NCBI GenBank assembly: GCA_021108315.1
Contig: JAIORE010000070.1
Span: forward strand, 1-51,480
Direction: 5' to 3'
DNA length: 51,480 bases
DNA from: Candidatus Cloacimonadota bacterium
GTDB lineage: Bacteria; Cloacimonadota; Cloacimonadia; Cloacimonadales; TCS61
A program made the translations under genes and the position numbers. Positions 8,371 to 18,861 of this stretch are shown piece by piece. The stretch's first letter is position 1, and each line of letters starts with the position of its first letter. The notes under the pieces are model-generated. The model saw nothing but the letters and a program-made list of their open reading frames with translations. It was not told the origin of the DNA and made no database searches.

Positions 8371-9158
8371 TGAACCGCTTCTTTTTGATATTTTTTATAT
8401 ATTTATTCATTGTTAATTCTCATTCTATTGATTTGAATTTACCAGCTTCAGCACTTCAAAATGCTACTAATGGCTTGATTCTTACTAAGATTATGCCCTC
8501 GTCCGTTATCCAAAATCCGGCTGTGATCAAAACAGGAATAGAAACATCAATATCATATCTTTATAATCTATCGGAATTGCCTTATTACAATTTTAGTTCC
8601 GGATTTAGGTTTAAAAAATTTACAATTTCTCTAAATAGTAACCTTTTGAATCATCAATTTTATAAAGAAAATATTGCTTCACTCGGAGTAAATTATCAAG
8701 TAAAAAATATTACTATGGGAATTTCTTCAAGGTTTCTCTATAACAGTGTAGAAAACTATCATTCATTTTCCAAGTTTGTATTTGATGCTGGAGTTCTTTA
8801 TGAGCGAGGAGAAGTTTCAACAGCTTTTGCTATGAAGAACATTACCCAAACAGATTTTTTTGATACACCATTACCTATCTTTTTTTTGTGGGAGAGTAAT
8901 TATAAAATTTCACAAGCAAGTAATATCTCAATTGGGTTGGAAAAGCAGCAGGATTTTTATTTTTCTTTTAAAATGGCTACTATTTATACTTTCTTTGACG
9001 TATTTTCACTAATTAGCAGTTATCAATACAATCCCGAAAGATTGGGTGCAGGAGCTCTAATCAAGATAAAAAACTATGAGATTATTTATAGTATTCGTTC
9101 ACACAAATATTTGTCATTAACACATTATATTTCATTTTGTTATGCTTTTAAAAAGTAG
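8370..9158 (+). CDS. Outer-membrane beta-barrel protein, PorV/FadL-like
   Basis: Probable outer-membrane protein of about 262 residues. I place the start at the ATG at 8370, in the TAATG overlap with the previous gene, because this gives a clean signal peptide (MNRFFLIFFIYLFIVNSHS); a TTG 18 nt upstream is also in frame but would add a polar hexapeptide. After the leader, the sequence 'MPSSVIQNPAV' resembles the 'NPA' segment at the front of FadL/PorV-like barrels, and the remaining sequence alternates aromatic and polar residues, ending in an aromatic strand. Some PorV-type proteins serve type IX secretion; no specific role can be read here. It overlaps the next gene by 17 nt, continuing a tightly coupled three-gene unit. 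Confidence 0.72.
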   Translation: MNRFFLIFFIYLFIVNSHSIDLNLPASALQNATNGLILTKIMPSSVIQNPAVIKTGIETSISYLYNLSELPYYNFSSGFRFKKFTISLNSNLLNHQFYKENIASLGVNYQVKNITMGISSRFLYNSVENYHSFSKFVFDAGVLYERGEVSTAFAMKNITQTDFFDTPLPIFFLWESNYKISQASNISIGLEKQQDFYFSFKMATIYTFFDVFSLISSYQYNPERLGAGALIKIKNYEIIYSIRSHKYLSLTHYISFCYAFKK

Positions 9159-10941
9159 AATTGTACTTTTTTTTCTCATTTCATTTCAAATTGTTTTTTG
9201 TTATTCCTCACCGGAAGAATTTATTTCAGATGATGAAAATTCCCTCGGAGAAGACTATTATTCCCAAATTTTAGAAAATTTAAAACAATCACCAATAAAT
9301 TTGAATAAAGCAAGTTATCAAGAGTTAGAAGAGTTATTTTGGCTTTCTTCAGAACAAATATCTATATTGTGGAATTTACAAAACAAAGGTGAAATAAAAA
9401 GCTATAAACAACTGATCAAAGCAGGATTTTCAAAGAAAAATGTTGAAGAACTAAAGCCCTACATTACGTTTGAAATTATAAAAAATTACGATTTAACATT
9501 ACAATCCAGAATATATAGCAAAGAAGTTGATCAGAGCAAAAATTCTCCCTTAAATATATATCAAAGAGTTAAAGGAAATTTTAATAAATTCAAGTTTTGC
9601 TTTCTCCATCAAAAAGATCCGGAAGAAAAACGTTTACTGAATTTTTATTCTTATTATCTAGAATATTATTCAGATGATTATTTACAGAAAATTTTAATAG
9701 GAAAATATCGTTTAGAATTTGGACAAGGTTTGCTTTTTGCATCAAAACTTGGTTTATCAAAAGGGACAGCTTCCACAAGTATTCCATTCAAAAAATACAA
9801 TTCACTAAAAGGTTATACAAGTTCTTATGAAATTTGGGCATTGGAAGGAGTTGCTTTTGTTTTCAAATATAAACACTTCTTTTTTACGCCGTTTTATTCA
9901 GATACAAAGTTAAAAGCTAATCTCAATAATAATAAAATTAGTTCCTTTAATAAATCTGGAATTGATATTTCTGATAGTTCAGGAAATGTATCAGAACAAA
10001 TTTATGGAGCTAATATTGCTTTTTTGAGAACAGAAACAAAACTTGGAATTACATTTGCTAAGTTCGCTTTCGATAAACAATTTGATGATAACAAATATCC
10101 GAGTAAATATTCAGGATTAAGTTCATATTTTAATACAAGAATAAATGAGATAGAATTTTTTGGTGAAATAGCTTCTATTGATGAAAAATTTGCGGGAGTT
10201 TCCGGAATACGCTGGGGAGATCAAAGGATTAAACAACTTTTATTATTCAGAAAATATCCTGATCATTTAATAAATTGGCATGCAAATTCTTTTACAAGTG
10301 CAAGTATGAAAAATGAAACCGGAATTTATTACGGACTAAAAATTATTCCCAGAATCAGGACAAAAATCAACTTTTATATAGATATTTGGAAATATCCCAA
10401 AGTACGATATTTTGAAAAAATGCCAACAACCGGAAACGAAGAATTTCTTCAATTTGAAACATTTTCTAAATTTAGAAAAATTGCAATCACCTTGAAACAT
10501 AAGAACAAAGAAAAGTACAAAACAATTGATGATGAATCAATAATCAGAGATTTTGAACAAACCTTGCTCAGGATTGATTGGTGGTCATATTATGATTTGA
10601 TGAAAATCAAAACAAGGTTTGAATTTGCTAATGAATATTTACCTGAAAACAAATTATTCAAGAATGGGATATTGATTTACGAACAAGTGAAATTCATTTA
10701 TAAATCATTGGAAATTGTGGGTCAGATTACTGTTTTTCATTCTCAAATACTACATTATATGTATGAATATGCTTTGGATGGGACGATGGAAACCAGTGTT
10801 TTTTCCGGTGATGGAGTCCATACCTATTTGCTTTTAAAATATGATTGGAATAAGACATTTGAGACGCAATTTAAGATTTCTGATAGATGGAATGAAAATA
10901 ATTGCTTTAAAATTGGGTTTCAGTTTATTTTGAAATTGTGA
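9142..10941 (+). CDS. Secreted helix-hairpin-helix protein with beta-barrel-like C-terminus
   Basis: A 599-residue protein with a signal peptide (1-22). Residues ~48-110 carry ComEA-like helix-hairpin-helix repeats: 'INLNKASYQELEEL' is the classic opening, followed by a second repeat 'EIKSYKQLIKAGF'. Such domains usually bind DNA without sequence preference, or act as a protein interface. The remainder (~125-599) consists of many amphipathic beta strands with aromatic girdles and ends 'FKIGFQFILKL', a good outer-membrane barrel terminus. The combination is seen in Bacteroidota and relatives as uncharacterised proteins. Overlap with the preceding barrel gene implies one operon from 7162, possibly from 6003. 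A role in DNA handling at the cell surface is speculation. Confidence 0.8.
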   Translation: MLLKSRIVLFFLISFQIVFCYSSPEEFISDDENSLGEDYYSQILENLKQSPINLNKASYQELEELFWLSSEQISILWNLQNKGEIKSYKQLIKAGFSKKNVEELKPYITFEIIKNYDLTLQSRIYSKEVDQSKNSPLNIYQRVKGNFNKFKFCFLHQKDPEEKRLLNFYSYYLEYYSDDYLQKILIGKYRLEFGQGLLFASKLGLSKGTASTSIPFKKYNSLKGYTSSYEIWALEGVAFVFKYKHFFFTPFYSDTKLKANLNNNKISSFNKSGIDISDSSGNVSEQIYGANIAFLRTETKLGITFAKFAFDKQFDDNKYPSKYSGLSSYFNTRINEIEFFGEIASIDEKFAGVSGIRWGDQRIKQLLLFRKYPDHLINWHANSFTSASMKNETGIYYGLKIIPRIRTKINFYIDIWKYPKVRYFEKMPTTGNEEFLQFETFSKFRKIAITLKHKNKEKYKTIDDESIIRDFEQTLLRIDWWSYYDLMKIKTRFEFANEYLPENKLFKNGILIYEQVKFIYKSLEIVGQITVFHSQILHYMYEYALDGTMETSVFSGDGVHTYLLLKYDWNKTFETQFKISDRWNENNCFKIGFQFILKL

Positions 10942-10989
10942 AAGAAAATATTTAAGGAGATAGTACAACAAACAAAAAATGATACGCAA

Positions 10990-11030
10990 AAAACAAACCT
11001 CCAATCTCTCGATTGAAGGTTCATTTTTTA
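10990..11030. terminator. Bidirectional intrinsic terminator
   Basis: An 11-bp stem (10996-11006 with 11011-11021) and loop TCTC, flanked by A-rich sequence on the left and TTTTTT on the right. One position is C-A on the plus transcript but G-U on the minus transcript, so it is stronger for the minus-strand PDZ operon than for the plus-strand genes that end at 10941. Confidence 0.8.
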
Positions 11031-11057
11031 TTTAGGGGGATTTTTTAATTTTAAATG

Positions 11058-12302
11058 TTACATAGAATCATCATCTATTTCAACAGAAATATCAATTTTT
11101 TTCATTTTTTCATCTAATTTATCTAACTTTTCATCTTTGATGACCTTGATTTTTTTTATACCTTTATCAATTTTATGTTGGAGTTCATCAAAATCTATTA
11201 CTTCTAATTCACCTTTTTTCATAATCCGCAATTGATGATCATCTATTTCAATGTCGAAATTTTTATGTGGAAACTTACTTTTTCTTTCTCCAATTTTACA
11301 GCTAATTTTTTTTGTTTTTTCTCCACGTTTTATTACAAATTTTATTTCATCATCAACAGCTTTTTCTTTGATAGCTTCGACAATGTTTTTTATGGATTCA
11401 ACAGCGTTTTTATCAACTTTTGTAATGATATCATTTGCTTTTAAGCCAGCTTTCTCAGCAGGGGAATCTTTAATTACTTTTGTGATTTGAATACCATTTT
11501 CTAATTTATAATTTTTAAGTGATTGTTCTGACAGTTCTTGAGTCGTGATACCAATCCATTTCATATCACCTTCAGTTTTCCAAAAGTAGATGTTTTCTAA
11601 ACCGGGAATAGATTCTGGAAAATTGAAATAATTGCTTATTTCCTGCTCACCAAGAACAACTTGCGCATTTTTTTCTTTTCCAGCTCTCGAAACTAAAACA
11701 TTAATTTTTTGATTTGGCTTATAATTTTGAAGCATTTTAGAAACTTGGTCAGCAGTGTAAATCTTGTCATTTTCAATTTTTTGTAAAATATCATCTTCTT
11801 TTAAGCCTGCTTTTTCTGCAGCTTCACCTTCAACTATTTTTTCAATTTTTACACCGTAATTTTCTTTCAAATTAAGTTCTTTGAACTCTTTTGGAGAAAT
11901 TTCTTGTAGAATAACCCCGAGGAAAGCTTTCTTACCTTTTTCTTCCTTCTTAGCTAATTTTACTTTGATATTTTTAGTCTTTTTCCCGCTCTTTATTGAA
12001 ATATTAATTGTCTCATCCGCTTCGAACATTCCGATCATTTTTCTGAGCTGGTCTGTTGTATAGATTTTTTCATTATTCAATTTTAGAACAATATCACCAA
12101 CTTTTATACCGGCTTTTTCTGCCGGACTGTCTTCTGTTATCTTCTTTACAAGAACACCGTAATTTTCTTTCAAGTTCAATTCTTCATATTTTTTTGAAGA
12201 TAGATCACTTGAATAAATTCCTAAAAATCCTTTGGCGTAACAGACACTATTCACAAGAATAAGAACGATTACAATAAAAACGATTTTTTGCTTACTTTGC
12301 AT
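11058..12302 (-). CDS. Secreted protein with three PDZ domains and no protease domain
   Basis: About 414 residues. I choose the ATG at 12302 rather than upstream in-frame codons because AAGGAGG stands just before it and translation then opens with a signal peptide (MQSKQKIVFIVIVLILVNSVCYA). Three PDZ domains follow, about residues 25-115, 120-220 and 240-330, each with the 'LGI/LGV...L.ENYGV...SPAEKAG(I/L)K..DI' pattern. The C-terminal ~80 residues are highly charged. No serine-protease triad is present, unlike HtrA. It is the last gene of an ECF sigma/anti-sigma operon. By analogy with RseP and DegS, where PDZ domains sense unfolded outer-membrane proteins, it may be the sensor that controls the anti-sigma factor; that is inference. 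Confidence 0.86.
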   Translation of the reverse strand: MQSKQKIVFIVIVLILVNSVCYAKGFLGIYSSDLSSKKYEELNLKENYGVLVKKITEDSPAEKAGIKVGDIVLKLNNEKIYTTDQLRKMIGMFEADETINISIKSGKKTKNIKVKLAKKEEKGKKAFLGVILQEISPKEFKELNLKENYGVKIEKIVEGEAAEKAGLKEDDILQKIENDKIYTADQVSKMLQNYKPNQKINVLVSRAGKEKNAQVVLGEQEISNYFNFPESIPGLENIYFWKTEGDMKWIGITTQELSEQSLKNYKLENGIQITKVIKDSPAEKAGLKANDIITKVDKNAVESIKNIVEAIKEKAVDDEIKFVIKRGEKTKKISCKIGERKSKFPHKNFDIEIDDHQLRIMKKGELEVIDFDELQHKIDKGIKKIKVIKDEKLDKLDEKMKKIDISVEIDDDSM

Positions 12303-12312
12303 AATTTCCTCC

Positions 12313-12780
12313 TTAATATGCTCTTTTATATTTTTTTCTTGAATTTGGATCAATTTCTGAAACGATAGTAATTTTTTCACTATTTTCGGAAGTATATCTG
12401 CGAACAATATAAGACTTACTCTCAGTATATTTCATTGGATCAAACTCTTTTGAAATCACCGGATTATTTATAGAAGTATAATTTATGGCATCATCCAGAA
12501 AGATGCTGTTTGAACCGGGTAATGGTGTTCCTAATTCTTCCTTTTCTGTACTGAAAGCAAAATGATTGATATCTGAAATTATTTGTGGTTTTATAATAGT
12601 TACAACTAGAAATATTGCGAGAAGCATCGCAAATGAAGTTGCTAATTTGAATTGCAATTTATAGCTTTTTTCATCTTTTACAAATCTTTTGATCAATCTT
12701 CTTCGTAAATCGTGCTCAAATGGATCATTTTCTAATTTTGGAACTTTTATATTAAATAATCTATCTTCAAATGTCTTCAT
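12313..12780 (-). CDS. Single-pass membrane protein, candidate anti-sigma factor
   Basis: A 155-residue protein with one membrane segment near residues 46-66 (a run from FAMLLAIFLV to about IIKPQ). The N-terminal ~45 residues are charged and would be cytoplasmic; the ~90-residue C-terminal part would be periplasmic. I see no ZAS (HxxxCxxC) motif, so family assignment rests on topology and context: its start overlaps the ECF sigma gene by 14 nt and the triple-PDZ gene follows after 10 nt. That arrangement is typical of a sigma factor with its membrane-bound inhibitor. It could instead be an unrelated membrane protein; direct binding to the sigma factor is not shown. Confidence 0.72.
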   Translation of the reverse strand: MKTFEDRLFNIKVPKLENDPFEHDLRRRLIKRFVKDEKSYKLQFKLATSFAMLLAIFLVVTIIKPQIISDINHFAFSTEKEELGTPLPGSNSIFLDDAINYTSINNPVISKEFDPMKYTESKSYIVRRYTSENSEKITIVSEIDPNSRKKYKRAY

Positions 12781-13345
12781 TATATTCTCCTTCCAAAGAT
12801 TGACGCAGTTTTTTCATAATTCTATGAATTCTAACTTTTATGGCAGTTTCTTTTTTTTTATACACTTGGGCAATCTCTTTGTATCTCATTTTTTCAAAAA
12901 ATCGTAAAGTTAACAAATCTTGCTCTTCTTGATTCAAATCCTGCATCTTTTGTCTAATCGGTTCAAATTTAATTTTTACTCTTTCTGGAATGTCATCCTC
13001 ATCATCCGGTAAATAATTCCAGCGAACTTTATTACCAATTCTTGTATCCCGTTTTCTATCTCGAAAATACTGATTTAGCTCACTCATTGCAATTCTGAAT
13101 AACCAAGCAGAAAAGGAAGATCTTTTGTTTTCAAAGATTGTAAACATATGTAGTTTTTTCATTGCCTTGAAAAATACATTTGAAACGATCTCTTGCCGAA
13201 TACTATCTTCATAAACTCTATGATAAACATAGTTATTTATCTTGGGATAATATTTTCGATATAAATAATCAAAGTCTTTTATATCTTTTTTTGCTCTTTT
13301 GATATGATAAATTTCTTCGTTCAATTTTTCTTCCTTATCATCCAT
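12767..13345 (-). CDS. ECF RNA polymerase sigma factor
   Basis: A 192-residue sigma-70 family member of extracytoplasmic-function type. Region 2 spans ~22-95 (FDYLYRKYYPKINNYV to FSAWLFRIAMSELNQYFR) and region 4 ~130-185 (LNQEEQDLLTLRFFEKMRYKEIAQVYKKKE, a helix-turn-helix). Such factors direct polymerase to envelope-stress or surface genes. It heads an operon with a membrane anti-sigma candidate and a triple-PDZ secreted protein. ECF genes are commonly autoregulated; the 226-nt spacer upstream (13346-13571) would hold that promoter, but I cannot define its -35/-10 by eye. The ribosome site is weak, so an internal start cannot be excluded. Confidence 0.93.
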   Translation of the reverse strand: MDDKEEKLNEEIYHIKRAKKDIKDFDYLYRKYYPKINNYVYHRVYEDSIRQEIVSNVFFKAMKKLHMFTIFENKRSSFSAWLFRIAMSELNQYFRDRKRDTRIGNKVRWNYLPDDEDDIPERVKIKFEPIRQKMQDLNQEEQDLLTLRFFEKMRYKEIAQVYKKKETAIKVRIHRIMKKLRQSLEGEYNEDI

Positions 13346-13571
13346 TTCTGACTACACAACGAGGCTTGCTGATAATGGTTACAAAATTATTTTGGTTTTA
13401 TTATGGTAATTTAATTGTTGAAATTATTAGTGTAATATTTGATCAAAATCTAGTATAAAGAAAGGAAAACAAACTTATACAAAGATACTAAACTAAGAAG
13501 TATTTATAGTTTCAAATTTATAATTTAGAATTGCTTTCAGTGTTCTCTGTGGCTATTTTTAATCTTTTCAA

Positions 13572-14360
13572 TCATTTCAAATCAAGATAACTTTTATAGA
13601 TTTGAATAAAATCATTTTCAGTAAGGTTTTCTGCTCTTTTTGAAAGGTTAATCCCACTTTTCTCTTGTAGAAGAACAATTTTTTCAGGATTAAGCAAGTT
13701 TCTGAAATTTCTACGTAACATTTTACGTCGATTTTGAAATGCTACATTAACTATTTGCCAAAATGATGACTTATTTTCTAAATTGGGTTTGTCTTTTCTG
13801 GGAATTAAGCTGATAACTGCAGAATCAACTTTGGGAGGAGGAGAGAAATTTTGTGGTCTTACTGTAAATTCATACTTAATATCAAAATGGAATTGCATTT
13901 TCAGAGATAATGCTCCATATTGTTTGGTATTAGGTGATGATTTTATTCTCTCTGCAACCTCTTTTTGGATCATTATAGTGATTTTGCTGAATGAATCAGA
14001 GAATTCAATTATTTTGAATAAAATTGGCGAGGTTATTTGATAGGGTAAATTTGCTACGATTTTTATTTTTTCATTAGAAACCAAGTTTTTCCAATTAGCT
14101 TTCAGAACATCTTGCTTGATGAGCTTGATTTTGTTTCCAAATCTATCTTCCAAAATTGGATAAAGTTCTTCATCAATCTCAAAACAGGTTAAGTTGCAAT
14201 TTGTCTCTAATAATTCTTCGGTAAGAATACCTTTTCCCGGACCAATCTCCCAAACGGATTCATTTTCATCAACTTCTGCAACTCGAACGATTTTTTTTAC
14301 GATATTTTTATCTTTTAGAAAATGCTGTCCAAGTGATTTTTTTTGATAGAATTCAGTCAC
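13572..14360 (-). CDS. rsmA: 16S rRNA (adenine1518-N6/adenine1519-N6)-dimethyltransferase
   Basis: RsmA/KsgA transfers four methyl groups from S-adenosylmethionine to A1518 and A1519 of 16S rRNA in late small-subunit assembly. At 262 residues it is full length. Motifs: GQHFL at 11-15, SAM-binding EIGPGKG at 38-44, catalytic NLPY at 104-107 and PPPKVDSAV in the second half. The start ATGA overlaps the end of the preceding (broken) lipoprotein gene. It is followed by a spacer that contains a fragment of the 'GTTCTCTGTGG' repeat text near 13540. Confidence 0.97.
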   Translation of the reverse strand: MTEFYQKKSLGQHFLKDKNIVKKIVRVAEVDENESVWEIGPGKGILTEELLETNCNLTCFEIDEELYPILEDRFGNKIKLIKQDVLKANWKNLVSNEKIKIVANLPYQITSPILFKIIEFSDSFSKITIMIQKEVAERIKSSPNTKQYGALSLKMQFHFDIKYEFTVRPQNFSPPPKVDSAVISLIPRKDKPNLENKSSFWQIVNVAFQNRRKMLRRNFRNLLNPEKIVLLQEKSGINLSKRAENLTENDFIQIYKSYLDLK

Positions 14361-14651
14361 ATCTTCCTCAATATTCTGTCCTTTGGAGTGTTTGCATCAG
14401 TCTCTTCAAAATCAAAAGGTTCTACTGCTGTTTTGCAAAACCATTGGATTTCATCAAGTCTTTCAAAATTTTTAACATCAATTTTGTACAAATAACCTTT
14501 TTTGGAAAAATCAACTTCTCCTTTAACCAAATTCATACAAGTTTTGCCATTATATCCTACTGATTCCCAAGAAATAGAATTCACATTTATAATTATCAGT
14601 TTCACAATTTGTTAATATTATCAGCAATAATATACTTATCAAATTTTTCAA
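14357..14651 (-). pseudogene. Small lipoprotein gene split by a frameshift
   Basis: Two minus-strand frames overlap here. Starting at TTG 14651, with AGGA 8 nt upstream, 33 codons encode a convincing lipoprotein leader (MKNLISILLLIILTNC, lipobox LTNC, Cys16), then stop at 14550. Beginning near 14605 in another frame, an open frame continues to 14357 and encodes ~70 soluble residues (ISWESVGYNGKTCMNLVKGEV and on). It has no convincing ribosome site of its own. Skipping one base between about 14562 and 14585 joins leader and body into one ~95-residue lipoprotein. So this is a pseudogene, a sequencing error or, less likely, a programmed +1 frameshift. The body family is not recognised. Its end overlaps the rsmA start (ATGA). 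Confidence 0.6.
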
Positions 14652-14797
14652 AACTGTCTTCCTAATAATTTCCTTTATGTTTCAAGTATGTTGAAGAATC
14701 AGCATAAACATAATACAAACGATTGATTCGAAACAATATGGATTAATAAAACATCTGGGTAGCTACAGGTGTTTATCTTATGATTTTTTTTCTTGAA

Positions 14798-15490
14798 TTA
14801 CAACAGAACGCCTAAGAAATCGTGGATACCACGTTTATCCTTTCTTACTAAAATCATTATCAAAGATGCATAAATCAGTGCTGTAAACAGTGAATTAATA
14901 AGATCATAAATATTTGAAGAAGGCAAATTTATGTAATAATTTATGGAAAACAATTCCATATCATAAGATTTACCCAAATGTATATTATAGATCAAAGAGA
15001 TACAACCAAACAATCCTGCCCCAATAAAGATTATTCTCCGTTTTAATGATTGAAACAAACTCAATAGTTCTTTTTCATTTGAATTTATTATTTTAGTTTT
15101 AGTAATGAAATTACCTACGGTTTTACCCCTAAATTTGATTAATAAAATATTATTATGCATATTATCTGGATCATTTGAATTATAAAGATTTATAAAAACG
15201 GTAAAATATATAATTACTGTAAAAGGTAAACTAACCATTGATACATCAATAAAAGATGCAATTGCTCTCTTAAATAAACTAGCCTTATTTGATATTTTGT
15301 TTTCTCCATTTAAACTAATTATATTTTTTTTTGCTAGAGAATGGTGTGGATTATCATTTAACCATTTTATTCGATTTTTTACAAATTCTATATTTTCTGG
15401 ATACTTTTCTTTATTAACACGTAAAATCATTTTTTCCAGATTTTCAAGAGTTTGTTTAGAAACATAATCTTTAAATTTTTCATCTATCAT
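14798..15490 (-). CDS. RDD-family membrane protein
   Basis: A 230-residue protein. The N-terminal ~60 residues are cytoplasmic and helical. The RDD domain spans ~75-230: KRAIASFID near 78 supplies the Arg and Asp, RGKTVGNFITK near 125 the central motif, and KDKRGIHDFLG near the end the closing Asp. About four membrane segments are visible. RDD proteins are widespread; a few act as Na+(K+)/H+ antiporters, but most are uncharacterised and the role here is unknown. GGGGAG stands about 10 nt before the ATG. The gene stands between the fermentation operon and the rsmA pair with a spacer on each side, and nothing indicates co-transcription. Confidence 0.82.
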   Translation of the reverse strand: MIDEKFKDYVSKQTLENLEKMILRVNKEKYPENIEFVKNRIKWLNDNPHHSLAKKNIISLNGENKISNKASLFKRAIASFIDVSMVSLPFTVIIYFTVFINLYNSNDPDNMHNNILLIKFRGKTVGNFITKTKIINSNEKELLSLFQSLKRRIIFIGAGLFGCISLIYNIHLGKSYDMELFSINYYINLPSSNIYDLINSLFTALIYASLIMILVRKDKRGIHDFLGVLL

Positions 15491-15552
15491 TTATAATATT
15501 CTCCCCTTATAAAATCCCCCATAACATTAAGTTCACTGCCATCAGTTTTGTT

Positions 15553-17630
<2,078 letters not shown>

Positions 17631-17642
17631 AATTTCCCCTTT

Positions 17643-18842
17643 TTAATCTCTTTCAAATAAAGTTGTAATACCCATTCCACCACCGATACAGAGAGATGCC
17701 AAACCTTTTTTGTTATCTCGTTTTATCATCTCGTGTAATAAAGTTACGATAATTCGTGCTCCACTTGCTCCGATAGGATGTCCCAGAGCAATTGCTCCAC
17801 CATTCACATTCACATTTTGAAGGTTTAATTTACCAACTCCTTCTTCTTCCAACCCTTTAATCACAGACAAAGCCTGAGAAGCAAAAGCTTCATTCAATTC
17901 AAAAAGTTCAATATCTTCCCATTTCCAATCCGATTTTTGTAATGCTTTTTTGATGGAAGGAACAGGACCATAACCCATTATGGCAGGATCAACTCCACCG
18001 GAAGCATAATTCACCAGAGTTGCAAGTGGTTTCAAACCTAATTCTTTAGCTTTTTCTGCATTCATCAAAATTAAAATTGCAGCACCGTCATTCACACCTG
18101 AAGAATTTGCAGCAGTAACACGACCGTCTTTTTTGAAAGCAGGTCTAAGTTTTGAAATTGATTCTACAGTAACCCCTGCTCGAGGGAATTCATCTTTTGC
18201 AATTATCAAGGGATCTTTTCTTCTTTGAGGAACACTGATCTTTACGATTTCATTATCAAATTTTCCTCCAACTTGGGCTTTCTCAGTTTTATTTTGACTT
18301 AATGTCGCAAATTCGTCCATTTCAGAGCGTGAAATGTTGAATTTATCAGCTAAATTTTCTGCTGTGTTTCCCATATGATAATCATTAATAATATCCCAAA
18401 GTCCGTCATAAACCATATAATCAACGGTAGTTTTATCACCCATTCTGGCTCCCCAGCGTTCATTTGGCAAAATATAGGGAGCTTGAGACATATTCTCCAC
18501 ACCACCTGCAACTATGATTTCCGCTTCATCCAAAGCTATCATAGCAGCAGCTAAAGTTACTGATTTCATCCCGGAACCGCAAACTTTATTGATTGTGTAA
18601 GAAGGTATTTCGTGAGGAATCCCTGCTCCAATAGCAATCTGTCGAGCAACATTTTGTCCTAAACCCGCTCCGAGTACATTTCCCATTATCACTTCATCAA
18701 TCTGCTCAGATTTTATACCTGTTTCCTGCAAATTTGCTTTTAGTACATCAATGCCTAATTTTACTGCTGATACATTTTTGAAAACTCCACCGAAACTACC
18801 GACTGGACTTCTCAAAGCAGAAACAACTACAACTTTTTTCAC
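17643..18842 (-). CDS. thl: Acetyl-CoA C-acetyltransferase (thiolase)
   Basis: Biosynthetic-type thiolase of 399 residues that interconverts acetoacetyl-CoA plus CoA with two acetyl-CoA. Nucleophile C88 (NKVCGSGM), H355 (GHPIGASG) and C385 (CIGGGMG) are all present. In this operon it completes lysine fermentation by cleaving the acetoacetyl-CoA that Kat produces. Translation starts with GTG at 18842, four bases after GGAGG; the overlapping ATG at 18844 is immediately followed by TGA and cannot be used. The GTG start may lower expression slightly relative to kat. hslO lies 19 nt upstream on the same strand. Confidence 0.96.
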   Translation of the reverse strand: MKKVVVVSALRSPVGSFGGVFKNVSAVKLGIDVLKANLQETGIKSEQIDEVIMGNVLGAGLGQNVARQIAIGAGIPHEIPSYTINKVCGSGMKSVTLAAAMIALDEAEIIVAGGVENMSQAPYILPNERWGARMGDKTTVDYMVYDGLWDIINDYHMGNTAENLADKFNISRSEMDEFATLSQNKTEKAQVGGKFDNEIVKISVPQRRKDPLIIAKDEFPRAGVTVESISKLRPAFKKDGRVTAANSSGVNDGAAILILMNAEKAKELGLKPLATLVNYASGGVDPAIMGYGPVPSIKKALQKSDWKWEDIELFELNEAFASQALSVIKGLEEEGVGKLNLQNVNVNGGAIALGHPIGASGARIIVTLLHEMIKRDNKKGLASLCIGGGMGITTLFERD

Positions 18843-18861
18843 ATTTCCTCCAAATATATAT

